DNA of 64,000 bases from Brumimicrobium sp035497735 (GTDB lineage Bacteria; Bacteroidota; Bacteroidia; Flavobacteriales_D; Crocinitomicaceae). Each line of letters starts with the position of its first letter. Position 1 is the first letter of the stretch. Location of the stretch: contig DATJCX010000018.1 of assembly GCA_035497735.1 (NCBI GenBank), positions 1-64,000 of the forward strand, given 5' to 3'. Position numbers and translations under genes: made by a program. This document shows positions 10,070-19,378 of this stretch, piece after piece. A model generated the notes under the pieces. It was not told the DNA's origin. It saw only the letters and a list, made by a program, of their open reading frames with translations, and did no database searches.

Positions 10070-10203
10070 AATCGTACTTTTAACTCAATTAAAGCGACAG
10101 AACAAGTTATTTTTAAGAAAAATTAAATAAAAGATATTAGTTTAATAATGAATTTCAGAACCTATCTTAAATTCATTTGTTGAAACCAATAAATACAAAC
10201 ACT

Positions 10204-10977
10204 ATGGAGTTACGTGCATTAATAGTAGATGATGAAGAGTTAGCGAGAAAAAACCTTGCTATCATGTTAAAAAACCATTGCCCAGAAATCAATGTAATCG
10301 GTGAAGCTGGTGATATTGATGAGGCGGAAATTGCAATTAACGAATTAAAACCAGACGTTGTATTCCTAGACATTAGAATGCCGAGTGGTGCAGAAGGTTT
10401 TGAGTTGTTAGAAAGAATGAAAAAACGTGATTTCTTGGTTGTTTTCGTTACCGCTTTCAAGGATTATGCAATCCGCGCTTTCCAGGCGAATGCCGTACAT
10501 TATCTATTAAAGCCAATTGATGAAGACGATTTAAAAGTAGCAGTTGACAAGATTACCGCGACAAAAGAAATATTTTCTCAAAATCCAGAAAATTACAATG
10601 ACTACTTTAAGGCTTTACAAAATTTAGCAGATCGATTGATTCACAATAAAACTTCAAATAAAATCGCTATTTCTCATACAAAAGGAGTGAAAATCATTGA
10701 AGACGATGACATTACTTACATTGAAGCAAGTGGTAATTGTTCGGAAATCTACTTTAAAGATGGAACACGTTATTTAGACACCAGAACATTAAAAATTTAC
10801 GAAGAGATTCTAAATCCAAACAAATTCTATCGTATTCACAAATCGTATATCATTAACTTAGATATGATTAAAGAATATATTAGTGAAGACGGTTACATTA
10901 TAGAGTTGAAAAACAAAATTCAACTTCCGGTGGCTAGAAATAGAGTAAGTGAATTCCTAAAAACTATCAAAGGCTAA
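10204..10977 (+). CDS. LytTR-family response regulator
   Basis: 257 residues from the ATG at 10204 (MELRALIVDDEE); an in-frame TTG at 10177 would add nine unneeded residues. The receiver domain spans about 1-120 with DDEE acidic pocket, phospho-acceptor Asp in VVFLDIRMP and Lys in YLLKPID. A LytTR DNA-binding domain occupies about 150-255 (YIEASGNCSEIYF, FYRIHKSYIIN). It should bind direct-repeat DNA sites when phosphorylated. The kinase gene follows immediately: the TAA at 10975-10977 abuts the GTG of the kinase, so partner assignment is secure. Confidence 0.93.
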   Translation: MELRALIVDDEELARKNLAIMLKNHCPEINVIGEAGDIDEAEIAINELKPDVVFLDIRMPSGAEGFELLERMKKRDFLVVFVTAFKDYAIRAFQANAVHYLLKPIDEDDLKVAVDKITATKEIFSQNPENYNDYFKALQNLADRLIHNKTSNKIAISHTKGVKIIEDDDITYIEASGNCSEIYFKDGTRYLDTRTLKIYEEILNPNKFYRIHKSYIINLDMIKEYISEDGYIIELKNKIQLPVARNRVSEFLKTIKG

Positions 10978-13884
10978 GTGAGATTTCTTCTGCTTATATT
11001 GATTCTTGTTTCTAACGTCGCATTTTCACAACGATACTCGTTTATTCAATATACGACAAGTAAAGGACTTCCACAGTCACAAGTTACCTCTATCACACAG
11101 GATGATGCTGGTTATTTATGGGTGGGAACCATCGGAGGATTGGCAAAATTCGATGGAACAAATTTCTCCAAATTCGGAAAGAATAGTGGATTACTTAAAA
11201 ACAGAATAAGCAAAGTTCAGAATATCAATGGTCAACTTTACATAGGACATCCACAAGGAATTTCTATTAAAACCTCACCTGCAAACTTTGTGGCTATCCC
11301 TTTCTTTAAGGAAGATTTGACAGGTGACGTAACGGGATTTGCCTCCTTCAATACCGATATTTATTTCTCAACCAACGGAGCGGGACTTTTCAAGTTAAAC
11401 GAATCTGACTTAGAAATAAAAAGCATCGACGACAGTCCAGAAAGAATACGGGATATTGTCAACATAAACGGACTCTTGTACCTTGCTACACGAGACGGAA
11501 TACATTCCTTTGATGGAGAGAAATTTGAAGCATTAAGCAATTCGGAGGAGATATCTTTTTCAGGATTTTCTTATAAAAACGGACAGTTTTTTGCGACATC
11601 CTACAACGGAACGCTATACGCCATTGACATTTCACACAAAAAGATTAACACTATCTTCGAAAATGATGACTTTCTGTTTAGAAACGTCTTAAGTGACCAC
11701 GCAGGAAACAAGTGGTTGCATTCTAGCGATGGAATTATCTTAATAAAAGCCAAGGATACCATTTATTTCTCTGAAACATCAGGACTTCCTAGCAACGACA
11801 TTAATGCAGTTTTTGAAGATAGAGAAAACAACATTTGGATAGGAACAAACGGTAAAGGATTGGTTAAATTCACCAACGAAATTTTCACCTATTACAATGA
11901 AAAAAGTGGTTTTCCTAGTGACTTAATCATTTCGATGGAAATCGACAAAAAAGGAAACAAATGGTTCTCTTCGATAGACCAAGGTGTATTTGTCAAAAAT
12001 AGAAAAGGAGAAATCAGAATGATAGATTCTATTCCGAGTGCTGTTTGGCAAATCACAACCACGGAAGATCTTGTATTATTCGCTTCAGATTATGGATTAT
12101 TCACTTACGATTACAATCGGATTAGAGCCTATTACAAGGAAGATAATCTTCCAAGCAATAGAATTATTGGTATTCATGACTTCAACGATTCTTTATTAAT
12201 TATTAGTACTTCTGCTGGTGGAGTCGGTTTCGATAAAAGACTAATGAAAATCGTTCCGTTAAAAAACAATTTAACAGAAATCAGTCGAATTCGCGCATTG
12301 AAGCATGATAAAAAATATTCCTATGTAGCAGCAGAAAACAAAGTTTACATCATCAAAGATGGCAAGGTCAGTCACCAAGGCTTCGACTCTGGTGTGAATT
12401 CAATAGAAGTGGACGCAAATGGGGAACTTTGGTTAGGAACAGAAAACGGATTATATCAATACACCGAAGGGAAGTTTAGTCGATATATACTAGACAAAGA
12501 AGGAGAATTAGAATATATCAACTTTATACAAGCTTACGATTCTTCAATTTTTATTGGAACAAATAACGGACTTTACGAAATCAACGTTGTTCTCCGACAA
12601 AAGTATAAGTACAACATTAACTCAGGACTAATTGATTTGGAGACCAATCTAAACTCCAACTACATTGAAAACAATCAATACTTATGGTTTGGAACAGCTT
12701 CAGGCCTGATGAAAATAAACCTCAAGGAAAGATATGGATTGCAGCATGAAATGAAGCCAAAACTTCAATTGACCCACTTGCTTATCAATAATAAAAACAT
12801 AGATCAAAGTCAAATTTACAGCATCAACAAGCAGCATCATCTGTCTCCATTAAAAATTCGTTTTGCCGACAAGAACATCATTTTTAGTTTTGATGGAATT
12901 TTCATGTCCAACCCAGAAGACTTACGATACACCTACTTCTTGGAAGGTTCCTCCGAGGAATGGTCAAATCCTTCAAAAAACTCAACAGTCAACTTTGCCA
13001 ACCTTTCACCAGGGAAATATTTATTCAAATTTCAAGCAATTAACAGCAATAACGTTTCAGATATTTTCGAGATACCTATTCAGATTCTCCCACCATTTTA
13101 TGCCACATGGTGGTTCTTTCTTATATGCGGAGTAGGACTAATTTTAGTATTGTACCTAATTGAGAAAAACCGAACCAGAATAATCAGACAAAAAAACTAC
13201 CAGTTAAAACTAGAGTACCAGCACAAGCTAACAAAACTGGAGCAACAATCCTTAAATGCCAACATGAATAGGCACTTTATATTTAACTCGCTTAACTCCA
13301 TACAATACTATATCAACATTTCTGACACGAAGGCAGCTAACAAATACTTGTCGCGCTTTGCGAAGTTAATCAGAAAGAATCTAGACAGTTCAAACGTTGA
13401 AGATGGTATGGTTAGTTTAGCTGATGAAGTAGATCGTTTAGAATTGTACTTAGAACTCGAAGGGATGCGCTTTATAGACAAGTTCGACTACACAATAAGG
13501 ATTGACAAGCAAGTAGAAACAGAAGCGCTTAAAGTCCCTACTATGTTGTTGCAGCCATTTGTTGAAAACAGTATTATTCACGGTGTTTTACCATTGAAAA
13601 ACAAAAAGGGAAAGATTACAATTGAAATTTCGGACCACCTTGAGTACGTAATGATTAAAATTATTGACAACGGTGTTGGTATTGACTTTTCGAGATCAAA
13701 AAAATCCGATAGTGAGCCACACGTTTCACAGGGAATGCTGATAACGAAAAAGAGGATAGAGTTGCTACAGAAGTTCTCAGAACGTGCAGTTAGCATAGAT
13801 GGACCTCATCAAATCAATGAAAGCGACAGTTCAATCAATGGCACGGAAGTTACCTTTAAAATCCTCAAACAATATTTGGGATAA
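10978..13884 (+). CDS. Periplasmic two-component-propeller sensor histidine kinase (LytS/YehU-type)
   Basis: 968 residues, GTG start directly abutting the stop of the response regulator. It has a signal peptide (ends NVAFSQ), then repeated propeller blades (LWVGTIGGLAKFDG, IWIGTNGKGLVKF, LWLGTENGLYQY) over about 25-620. A Y_Y_Y-like Ig domain follows (FSFDGIFMSNPEDLRYTYF), then one transmembrane helix (WWFFLICGVGLILVLYLI, ~710-730). The cytoplasmic His_kinase domain has phospho-acceptor His in NRHFIFNSLNS and an HATPase with N-box FVENSIIHG and GVGI. It senses an unknown periplasmic ligand and signals to the adjacent LytTR regulator. Confidence 0.93.
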   Translation: MRFLLLILILVSNVAFSQRYSFIQYTTSKGLPQSQVTSITQDDAGYLWVGTIGGLAKFDGTNFSKFGKNSGLLKNRISKVQNINGQLYIGHPQGISIKTSPANFVAIPFFKEDLTGDVTGFASFNTDIYFSTNGAGLFKLNESDLEIKSIDDSPERIRDIVNINGLLYLATRDGIHSFDGEKFEALSNSEEISFSGFSYKNGQFFATSYNGTLYAIDISHKKINTIFENDDFLFRNVLSDHAGNKWLHSSDGIILIKAKDTIYFSETSGLPSNDINAVFEDRENNIWIGTNGKGLVKFTNEIFTYYNEKSGFPSDLIISMEIDKKGNKWFSSIDQGVFVKNRKGEIRMIDSIPSAVWQITTTEDLVLFASDYGLFTYDYNRIRAYYKEDNLPSNRIIGIHDFNDSLLIISTSAGGVGFDKRLMKIVPLKNNLTEISRIRALKHDKKYSYVAAENKVYIIKDGKVSHQGFDSGVNSIEVDANGELWLGTENGLYQYTEGKFSRYILDKEGELEYINFIQAYDSSIFIGTNNGLYEINVVLRQKYKYNINSGLIDLETNLNSNYIENNQYLWFGTASGLMKINLKERYGLQHEMKPKLQLTHLLINNKNIDQSQIYSINKQHHLSPLKIRFADKNIIFSFDGIFMSNPEDLRYTYFLEGSSEEWSNPSKNSTVNFANLSPGKYLFKFQAINSNNVSDIFEIPIQILPPFYATWWFFLICGVGLILVLYLIEKNRTRIIRQKNYQLKLEYQHKLTKLEQQSLNANMNRHFIFNSLNSIQYYINISDTKAANKYLSRFAKLIRKNLDSSNVEDGMVSLADEVDRLELYLELEGMRFIDKFDYTIRIDKQVETEALKVPTMLLQPFVENSIIHGVLPLKNKKGKITIEISDHLEYVMIKIIDNGVGIDFSRSKKSDSEPHVSQGMLITKKRIELLQKFSERAVSIDGPHQINESDSSINGTEVTFKILKQYLG

Positions 13885-13941
13885 TGAAAAGTATTTTCTA
13901 TATTTGAACTACAAATACTAATTGAACAGAAACTTTTGAGA

Positions 13942-14217
13942 ATGAAAAAGATATCAATCATATTATTTAGCTTAGTTTTCACAGCATTTTTAAGCTGCGA
14001 GAAAGAAGACATTCGTCCAATCCAAGACCAAGAGCATACACCTGTTTTATTACCTGTTGCACCAAGTTCGAATGATGATTTTAATACGCCTGACCAAAAC
14101 GGAATGGCTGGTAGAGGTCCGATTTTGACTTCAACTCCATCTGATACGACAACCATCTCTGATCCAAATAGAGATGAAGATGACAACAAGAAGATTAAAA
14201 TTAGAACAGGAAAATAA
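13942..14217 (+). CDS. Small predicted lipoprotein, function unknown
   Basis: 91 residues from the ATG at 13942 (a TTG two codons earlier is less likely). Signal peptide of SPase II type with lipobox FLSC at about residues 16-19, then an acidic, low-complexity, Ser/Thr/Pro/Asp-rich tail (SNDDFNTPDQNG, DPNRDEDDNKK). There is no recognisable domain. It lies 57 bases behind the sensor kinase and may be the last gene of that operon. Small acidic tails like this occur on many Bacteroidota lipoproteins, so only location, not role, can be stated. Confidence 0.6.
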   Translation: MKKISIILFSLVFTAFLSCEKEDIRPIQDQEHTPVLLPVAPSSNDDFNTPDQNGMAGRGPILTSTPSDTTTISDPNRDEDDNKKIKIRTGK

Positions 14218-14263
14218 AACGACGCCTTCTCCTATAAATAGCAGAAAGCATCGCGTATTGTTT

Positions 14264-14902
14264 TTACCATAAGATTGGATTTGTTAATCTTTCTTCTCCT
14301 ATCGTAGTTTCATCACCGTGTCCTGTATATACCAATGTATTATCTGGTAAAGCAAACATTTTTTGAGTAATTGTATGTTTTAACACATCTAAACTTCCAC
14401 CCGGCAAGTCAACTCTTCCGTAACTTCCTCTGAAAAGAATATCACCATTGATTACAAAATTATGGGCTTTACTATAAAAAGCAACATGTCCAGGTGCATG
14501 GCCTGGTCCGTAAATTACATCAAAAACGATATCACCAAAAATCAATTGTTCACCTTCCTTTATTAACTTATCTGGCATTGGAGAAGGATCATATTGGTTT
14601 AACCCGTAAACCATGGCACTCCTTTCTCCCATCTTCAAAGTTGGAATATCATTTTCATGCAGATATAAGTCAACACCATACTCTTCCTTTACAAAAGCAT
14701 TTCCCATGATATGGTCGATATGTGCGTGCGTATTTAAAAGTGCTTTTACCGTAAGATTTTCCTTGCTGATATACTCTTTCAACAATTGACGTTCTTCTGC
14801 AAAATAACAGCCAGGATCAATAATTACAGCATTTCCATTGTCATCTTTAACAATGTAAGTGTTCTCTTGAAAAGGGTTGAATGCAAATTTTACTACTTTC
14901 AT
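14264..14902 (-). CDS. MBL-fold metallohydrolase (glyoxalase II-like)
   Basis: 212 residues from the ATG at 14902; the in-frame TTG at 14932 is rejected as it adds an unusual N-terminus. The full metallo-beta-lactamase signature THAHIDH is present, with the later His in GPGHAPGH, the bridging Asp in NGDILF, and the terminal His in YTGHGDET. It resembles the single-domain YcbL/glyoxalase II-like hydrolases of Bacteroidota. It probably hydrolyses thioesters such as S-lactoylglutathione analogues in the cytoplasm. Divergent from the amidohydrolase at 15016, sharing a 113-bp promoter region. Confidence 0.88.
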   Translation of the reverse strand: MKVVKFAFNPFQENTYIVKDDNGNAVIIDPGCYFAEERQLLKEYISKENLTVKALLNTHAHIDHIMGNAFVKEEYGVDLYLHENDIPTLKMGERSAMVYGLNQYDPSPMPDKLIKEGEQLIFGDIVFDVIYGPGHAPGHVAFYSKAHNFVINGDILFRGSYGRVDLPGGSLDVLKHTITQKMFALPDNTLVYTGHGDETTIGEERLTNPILW

Positions 14903-15015
14903 TTTTATATTTTTGAAATAATGTTTTAACAAATTCTATCCAAATTTAGCACCTTTATAGCATAAATAGAATTAAATTCGTAAAAGGTGCCAAAAACAGT
15001 CTAAATTCAGAAATT

Positions 15016-16206
15016 ATGAACCAAGTCTTGAAAAATCAAGTGACTTCTTTAGCAGAACAACTATTTGATAAAGTTGTTGCTTATCGTCAACATATCCATC
15101 AAAATCCTGAGCTTTCTTATCAGGAATATGAAACAATGGAATACATTTCTGAACAATTAACTAAGATAGGCATTCCGCATGAAAAAGGCGTGGCTGACAC
15201 GGGAATTATTGCAATGATACGCGGTAGTCACCATACAAGAAATCAATCATGCGTTGCCTTAAGAGCCGACATTGATGCACTTCCTATTACAGAAACAAAT
15301 GATCTACCTTTTCGTTCAAAAAACGAAGGCGTTATGCATGCATGCGGCCATGATGCACATACAGCTATACTATTAGGAGCAGCAGAAATTCTTTGGAATA
15401 TTAAGGATGAAATGATACATCCAGTTAAATTAATTTTCCAACCGGGTGAAGAAAAGAATCCTGGTGGCGCTAGCTTAATGATTAAAGCTGGTTGCTTGAA
15501 AAATCCTGAAGTAATGAGGATGTACGGACTACACAGTGATCCAGATTTGAATGTTGGTATAGTGGGGACAAGAAAAGGATTATTTATGGCTTCTGCCGAT
15601 GAGATTTACATTGACATCATTGGAAAAGGCGGCCATGGCGCCCGACCACACGAGGCCATTGACAGCATTTTAGTAGGTGCTGAAATCGTGACTTCTTTAC
15701 AGCAAATTGTTAGCAGAAAAGCTGATCCAAATATCCCATGTGTTCTATCATTTGGTCACTTTGAAGCCTTGGGAGCAACTAATATAATTCCGGAAAAAGT
15801 GCATTTAAAAGGAACTTTCCGAACGATGAATGAAGTATGGCGTACAAAAGCCTTGAATTTAATAGAAAAGCAAGCAATTTTAATTGCAGAGGCACATGGT
15901 GCAATAGCAAAAGTGGAAATCAGCAGAGGTTACCCTTTTTTAAAGAATGACGAAACAATCACGCAAGAATTTATTGACAAAGTAATTTATTGGCAAGCAG
16001 CAGAAAAGGTTCTTCCCAATATGGAAAGGAGAATGGGTGCTGAAGATTTCGCTTACTATGCTCAAGAAATACCCGTTTGCTTTTTTAGAATTGGTGTAAA
16101 GAATCCAAAGGAAGAGTCCGCATATGGATTGCATACTTCAAAATTCAATATTGATGATGGAGCCTTGAAGGTTGGAATGAGGATGATGGTGATGGCAGCA
16201 CTTTAA
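15016..16206 (+). CDS. M20-family amidohydrolase (N-acyl-amino-acid / hippurate hydrolase type)
   Basis: 396 residues, no signal peptide. Motifs of the M20D group: HQNPELSYQE near the N-terminus, ALRADIDALPI, MHACGHDAHT with Cys and His metal ligands, FQPGEEKNPGG with the catalytic Glu, and GKGGHGARPHEAID in the dimerisation lid. The C-terminal His metal ligand is in AYGLHTSKFNIDD. It hydrolyses an amide bond of acylated amino acids in the cytoplasm; the natural substrate is unknown. Three bases after the stop codon begins a noncoding inverted-repeat element. Confidence 0.92.
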   Translation: MNQVLKNQVTSLAEQLFDKVVAYRQHIHQNPELSYQEYETMEYISEQLTKIGIPHEKGVADTGIIAMIRGSHHTRNQSCVALRADIDALPITETNDLPFRSKNEGVMHACGHDAHTAILLGAAEILWNIKDEMIHPVKLIFQPGEEKNPGGASLMIKAGCLKNPEVMRMYGLHSDPDLNVGIVGTRKGLFMASADEIYIDIIGKGGHGARPHEAIDSILVGAEIVTSLQQIVSRKADPNIPCVLSFGHFEALGATNIIPEKVHLKGTFRTMNEVWRTKALNLIEKQAILIAEAHGAIAKVEISRGYPFLKNDETITQEFIDKVIYWQAAEKVLPNMERRMGAEDFAYYAQEIPVCFFRIGVKNPKEESAYGLHTSKFNIDDGALKVGMRMMVMAAL

Positions 16207-16209
16207 AAG

Positions 16210-16333
16210 TGGATGTTTCAAAACTGTAGAATTGCTTGGTTATTGATAAATTTCGAACTTAGTCACATACTACAGTATGCTTATTCCGTTCTTATATTCA
16301 ACTCCTTGCATATTCCCACTTTTGAAACATCCA
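16210..16333. repeat. MITE-like noncoding repeat, copy 1 (complete)
   Basis: A 124-bp element bounded by perfect 14-bp inverted repeats TGGATGTTTCAAAA and TTTTGAAACATCCA. The interior is AT-rich with no convincing reading frame. Two further copies lie at about 50049-50119 (internally deleted) and 41046-41175 (degenerate). Its position right after a stop codon means it is transcribed as the 3' end of the M20 mRNA, where its ends could pair. Confidence 0.75.
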
Positions 16334-16393
16334 ATATTTTATTACAATGTTTGCTCTTTCTAGATAGCTATTTTGTAATTATAGTTTTTAGCT

Positions 16394-18577
16394 TTAGTTC
16401 GCAACTTCTGACATAAACTTAATTCTCATCAAGCGCAATTCTTCTTCACTGTAATCTCCATCGAACTCATTGTATGCTGCTTCGATAGAATCAGTTTCTG
16501 CTTCGTAGAAATAATCGAAAATTTCTTCTTGATTATCTTCATCCAAGATTTCATCGATATAATAATCGATATTTACTCTTGTACCTGAATTCACAATAGA
16601 TTCAATTTCCTCAATAATATCTTCAAGTGTTTTTCCTTGAGATGTACCGATATCCTCCAAAGGCAACTTTCTATCGATATTTTGAATCAACTGTACTTTA
16701 AGTCCCGACTTATTAATCAAAGATTTAATAACTAAATCCTGTGGTCTTTCAATATCATTTTCCTCTACATAATCTTGAATTAAAGCTATGAATGGAGCTC
16801 CATATCTACGAGCCTTTCCTATTCCTACTCCTGATATAGTAGATAGTTCATCCTTTGTAATAGGATATTGGAAAGACATTTCCTTTAAACTCTCCTCTTG
16901 AAAAATCACAAAAGGTGGTAATTTCTTATCCTTAGATATCTGTCTTCTCAGGTCCAGCAATGCTTGGTACAATACCTCATCAAATGCATCTTTGGTTCCG
17001 CTAAAGTCAAAATCATCATCTGTATTTGAGAATTCATGTTCTTTAATCAACATAAAAGACTTCGGATTTTCTAAGAACGCTTTTCCATCATCTGTCAGCT
17101 TTAAGATTCCGTAAGTTTCGATATCCTTAGACAATAGTCCAAACACTAAAGCTTGACGGATAGCCGCATTCCAAAAGATTTTATCCTTATCCTTTCCTGC
17201 CCCAAACATAGATAAGTTATTATGCCTATAAGACATAATTTCTGTTGTTTTATCACCAAATAAGAAAGAACACAAGTAATCTGCTTTGTGCATTTCCTTT
17301 AGTTCCACAACGGACTTTAACAATTTAACTATTTCATCTTTTCCTTCATGCTTTTCTTTCGGGTTGCGACAGTTGTCACACATTTCATTACAATTCTTAT
17401 CATCGTATTGCTCTCCGAAATAATGCAGTAAGAACTTTCTTCTACAAACAGAAGTTTCAGAATAAGAAACGATTTCAAATAATAATTGACGACCGATTTC
17501 TTGTTCAGCAATAGGAATACCTTGTAGGAATTTCTCTAACTTTTCGATGTCCTTATAAGAATAGAAAGCCAAACATTCACCTACTCCACCATCTCTACCA
17601 GCCCTACCAGTTTCCTGATAGTAACTTTCTAAAGATTTAGGAATATCATGATGAATAACAAATCTTACATCTGGCTTATCGATTCCCATACCAAACGCGA
17701 TTGTTGCAACAATTACATCTGCGTCTTCCATCAAGAACATATCTTGGTGTCTAGCACGCGTTGAGGCATCCATACCAGCGTGATAAGCAAGAGCATTTAT
17801 TCCATTCACACGTAGGATTTCTGCTAACTGCTCTACTTTTTTACGAGATAAACAGTAAATAATACCAGACTTTCCTTTACGTTTATGGATATACTTTATG
17901 ATTTCCTTTTCAACATCCTTCTTTGGACGCACCTCATAGAAGAGGTTGTCACGATTAAAAGAGGTTTTAAACACATTTGCCTCTAACATATTCAGGTTTT
18001 TCTGAATATCCGCTTGCACTTTTGGCGTCGCGGTAGCTGTAAGTGCGATAATTGGAACATTTGAAATTTCTTCAAAAATCTCTTTCAATCGACGATACTC
18101 TGGTCTAAAGTCATGCCCCCATTCTGAAATACAATGGGCTTCATCAATTGCGAAAAATGAAATCTTCACTGCTGTAAAGAAATCAATATTTGCTTGTTTG
18201 GTTAAAGATTCAGGCGCAACATATAACAACTTTGTTTTTCCCGCTAGAATATCCTCTTTAACTCTTTTAATATCGGATTTGGATAATGAACTGTTAAGTA
18301 CATGAGCAACAGAATCGTCTTCGCTAACATTACGAATAGCATCTACTTGGTTCTTCATTAATGCGATTAATGGAGAAACAATTATTGCGGTTCCTTCAGA
18401 AAGTAAAGCCGGAAGCTGATAGCACAAAGATTTCCCTCCACCAGTAGGCATAATAACAAAGGTGTTCTTTCCATCTAGAACACTCGCTATTATTTCTTCT
18501 TGATCTCCACGAAACTTGTCATATCCAAAATACTTGCGCAAAGCAAGATTTAACATAGAAACATCTGTAACAGACAT
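16394..18577 (-). CDS. recQ: ATP-dependent DNA helicase RecQ
   Basis: 727 residues. Superfamily 2 helicase core with motif 0 (FRGDQEEII), Walker A MPTGGGKS (~42-49), DEAH box (IDEAHCISEWGHDFR), SAT-like TATATPKV, and motif VI QETGRAGRDG. The RQC zinc site is present (CRRKFLLHYFG, then CNEMCDNC), then a winged helix and an HRDC domain (about 530-610). The tail after HRDC carries about 120 extra residues, rich in acidic side chains, as in other Bacteroidota RecQ. It unwinds DNA 3' to 5' in recombination and replication-fork repair. Start ATG at 18577 gives the normal N-terminus. Confidence 0.97.
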   Translation of the reverse strand: MSVTDVSMLNLALRKYFGYDKFRGDQEEIIASVLDGKNTFVIMPTGGGKSLCYQLPALLSEGTAIIVSPLIALMKNQVDAIRNVSEDDSVAHVLNSSLSKSDIKRVKEDILAGKTKLLYVAPESLTKQANIDFFTAVKISFFAIDEAHCISEWGHDFRPEYRRLKEIFEEISNVPIIALTATATPKVQADIQKNLNMLEANVFKTSFNRDNLFYEVRPKKDVEKEIIKYIHKRKGKSGIIYCLSRKKVEQLAEILRVNGINALAYHAGMDASTRARHQDMFLMEDADVIVATIAFGMGIDKPDVRFVIHHDIPKSLESYYQETGRAGRDGGVGECLAFYSYKDIEKLEKFLQGIPIAEQEIGRQLLFEIVSYSETSVCRRKFLLHYFGEQYDDKNCNEMCDNCRNPKEKHEGKDEIVKLLKSVVELKEMHKADYLCSFLFGDKTTEIMSYRHNNLSMFGAGKDKDKIFWNAAIRQALVFGLLSKDIETYGILKLTDDGKAFLENPKSFMLIKEHEFSNTDDDFDFSGTKDAFDEVLYQALLDLRRQISKDKKLPPFVIFQEESLKEMSFQYPITKDELSTISGVGIGKARRYGAPFIALIQDYVEENDIERPQDLVIKSLINKSGLKVQLIQNIDRKLPLEDIGTSQGKTLEDIIEEIESIVNSGTRVNIDYYIDEILDEDNQEEIFDYFYEAETDSIEAAYNEFDGDYSEEELRLMRIKFMSEVAN

Positions 18578-18880
18578 ATTACTTTAAATTAAAAAATGTG
18601 TGTTATACGAATATAAATAATTCATATAAAATTCAACCCCTAAAATCGCTCTATATTGATGTTTTTACAGACTAACACTGCAATATCATAGACCGACTAA
18701 AACTGATTGGGCCTCAACCCTTAAATATAAGAAACAAATTGAATTACTCCAAATATTTTAATTTTTATAGTCGAACGATTTTCAAGACATTCAGTTAAAG
18801 ATAGTTTAACTTTGTAAACAAAGAGAAGTTTTTGTCCTATTATTCCTAAAGTATTTTGTTAATTTTATAAAAAAAGAATA
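18578..18880. other. AT-rich divergent intergenic region between recQ and a membrane-protein gene
   Basis: 303 bases with no reading frame of note. The only visible signals are TAACTTTG at 18807-18814, a good -7 box for the rightward gene (start 18881), and an overlapping 6-bp inverted repeat CTTTGTAAACAAAG at 18810-18823. That repeat could be an operator. A matching -33 TTG is not evident. Confidence 0.4.
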
Positions 18881-19357
18881 ATGGAAGAGCAAGAAAGTAA
18901 AAGAATAAAAACAGAACAACTGGCAATTAAGACAGTACATATTGCCTTAATATTAGGTGTTATTCTTTTTATGGTGATGGTGAACTTTGTTTTAACAGAC
19001 CCTTCTAGTCCATCTATAGATGAAACAGACGATATATTCAACTTCATTGTTCCTGGGATAGCCGTTTTAGCATTTTTTGGTGCGAAACACCTCAGTAAAA
19101 TTCCTTTAAAAGATATAAAAGACAAAGATTTGCTTGGAAAACTTGCTAGCTATAAATCTTCCTTAGTTGTTCAATTGGCATTTTATCAAGGAGCGGCTAC
19201 ATTTGCAATTGTTGCTACCCTATTAACAAATAAACATATTTTCACATCTGTAGCACTTATCATGTTGGTTTTGATGTTTATGGTCAGACCAACAAAAGAG
19301 AGAATGACAGCGAAATTAGCACTTACTCCAGAGGAAGTTTCACGATTAAAAAATTAG
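18881..19357 (+). CDS. Small integral membrane protein, function unknown
   Basis: 158 residues with four hydrophobic segments (about 19-38, 50-67, 93-113 and 121-138) and a charged N-terminus (MEEQESKRIKTEQ). The cytoplasmic tail ends in LTPEEVSRLKN. The arrangement is like several conserved Bacteroidota membrane proteins of unknown role. No catalytic motif was seen. It stands alone between divergent recQ and convergent cobS-like genes. Confidence 0.7.
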   Translation: MEEQESKRIKTEQLAIKTVHIALILGVILFMVMVNFVLTDPSSPSIDETDDIFNFIVPGIAVLAFFGAKHLSKIPLKDIKDKDLLGKLASYKSSLVVQLAFYQGAATFAIVATLLTNKHIFTSVALIMLVLMFMVRPTKERMTAKLALTPEEVSRLKN

Positions 19358-19378
19358 GAATTATCAATTCTAATAAAG

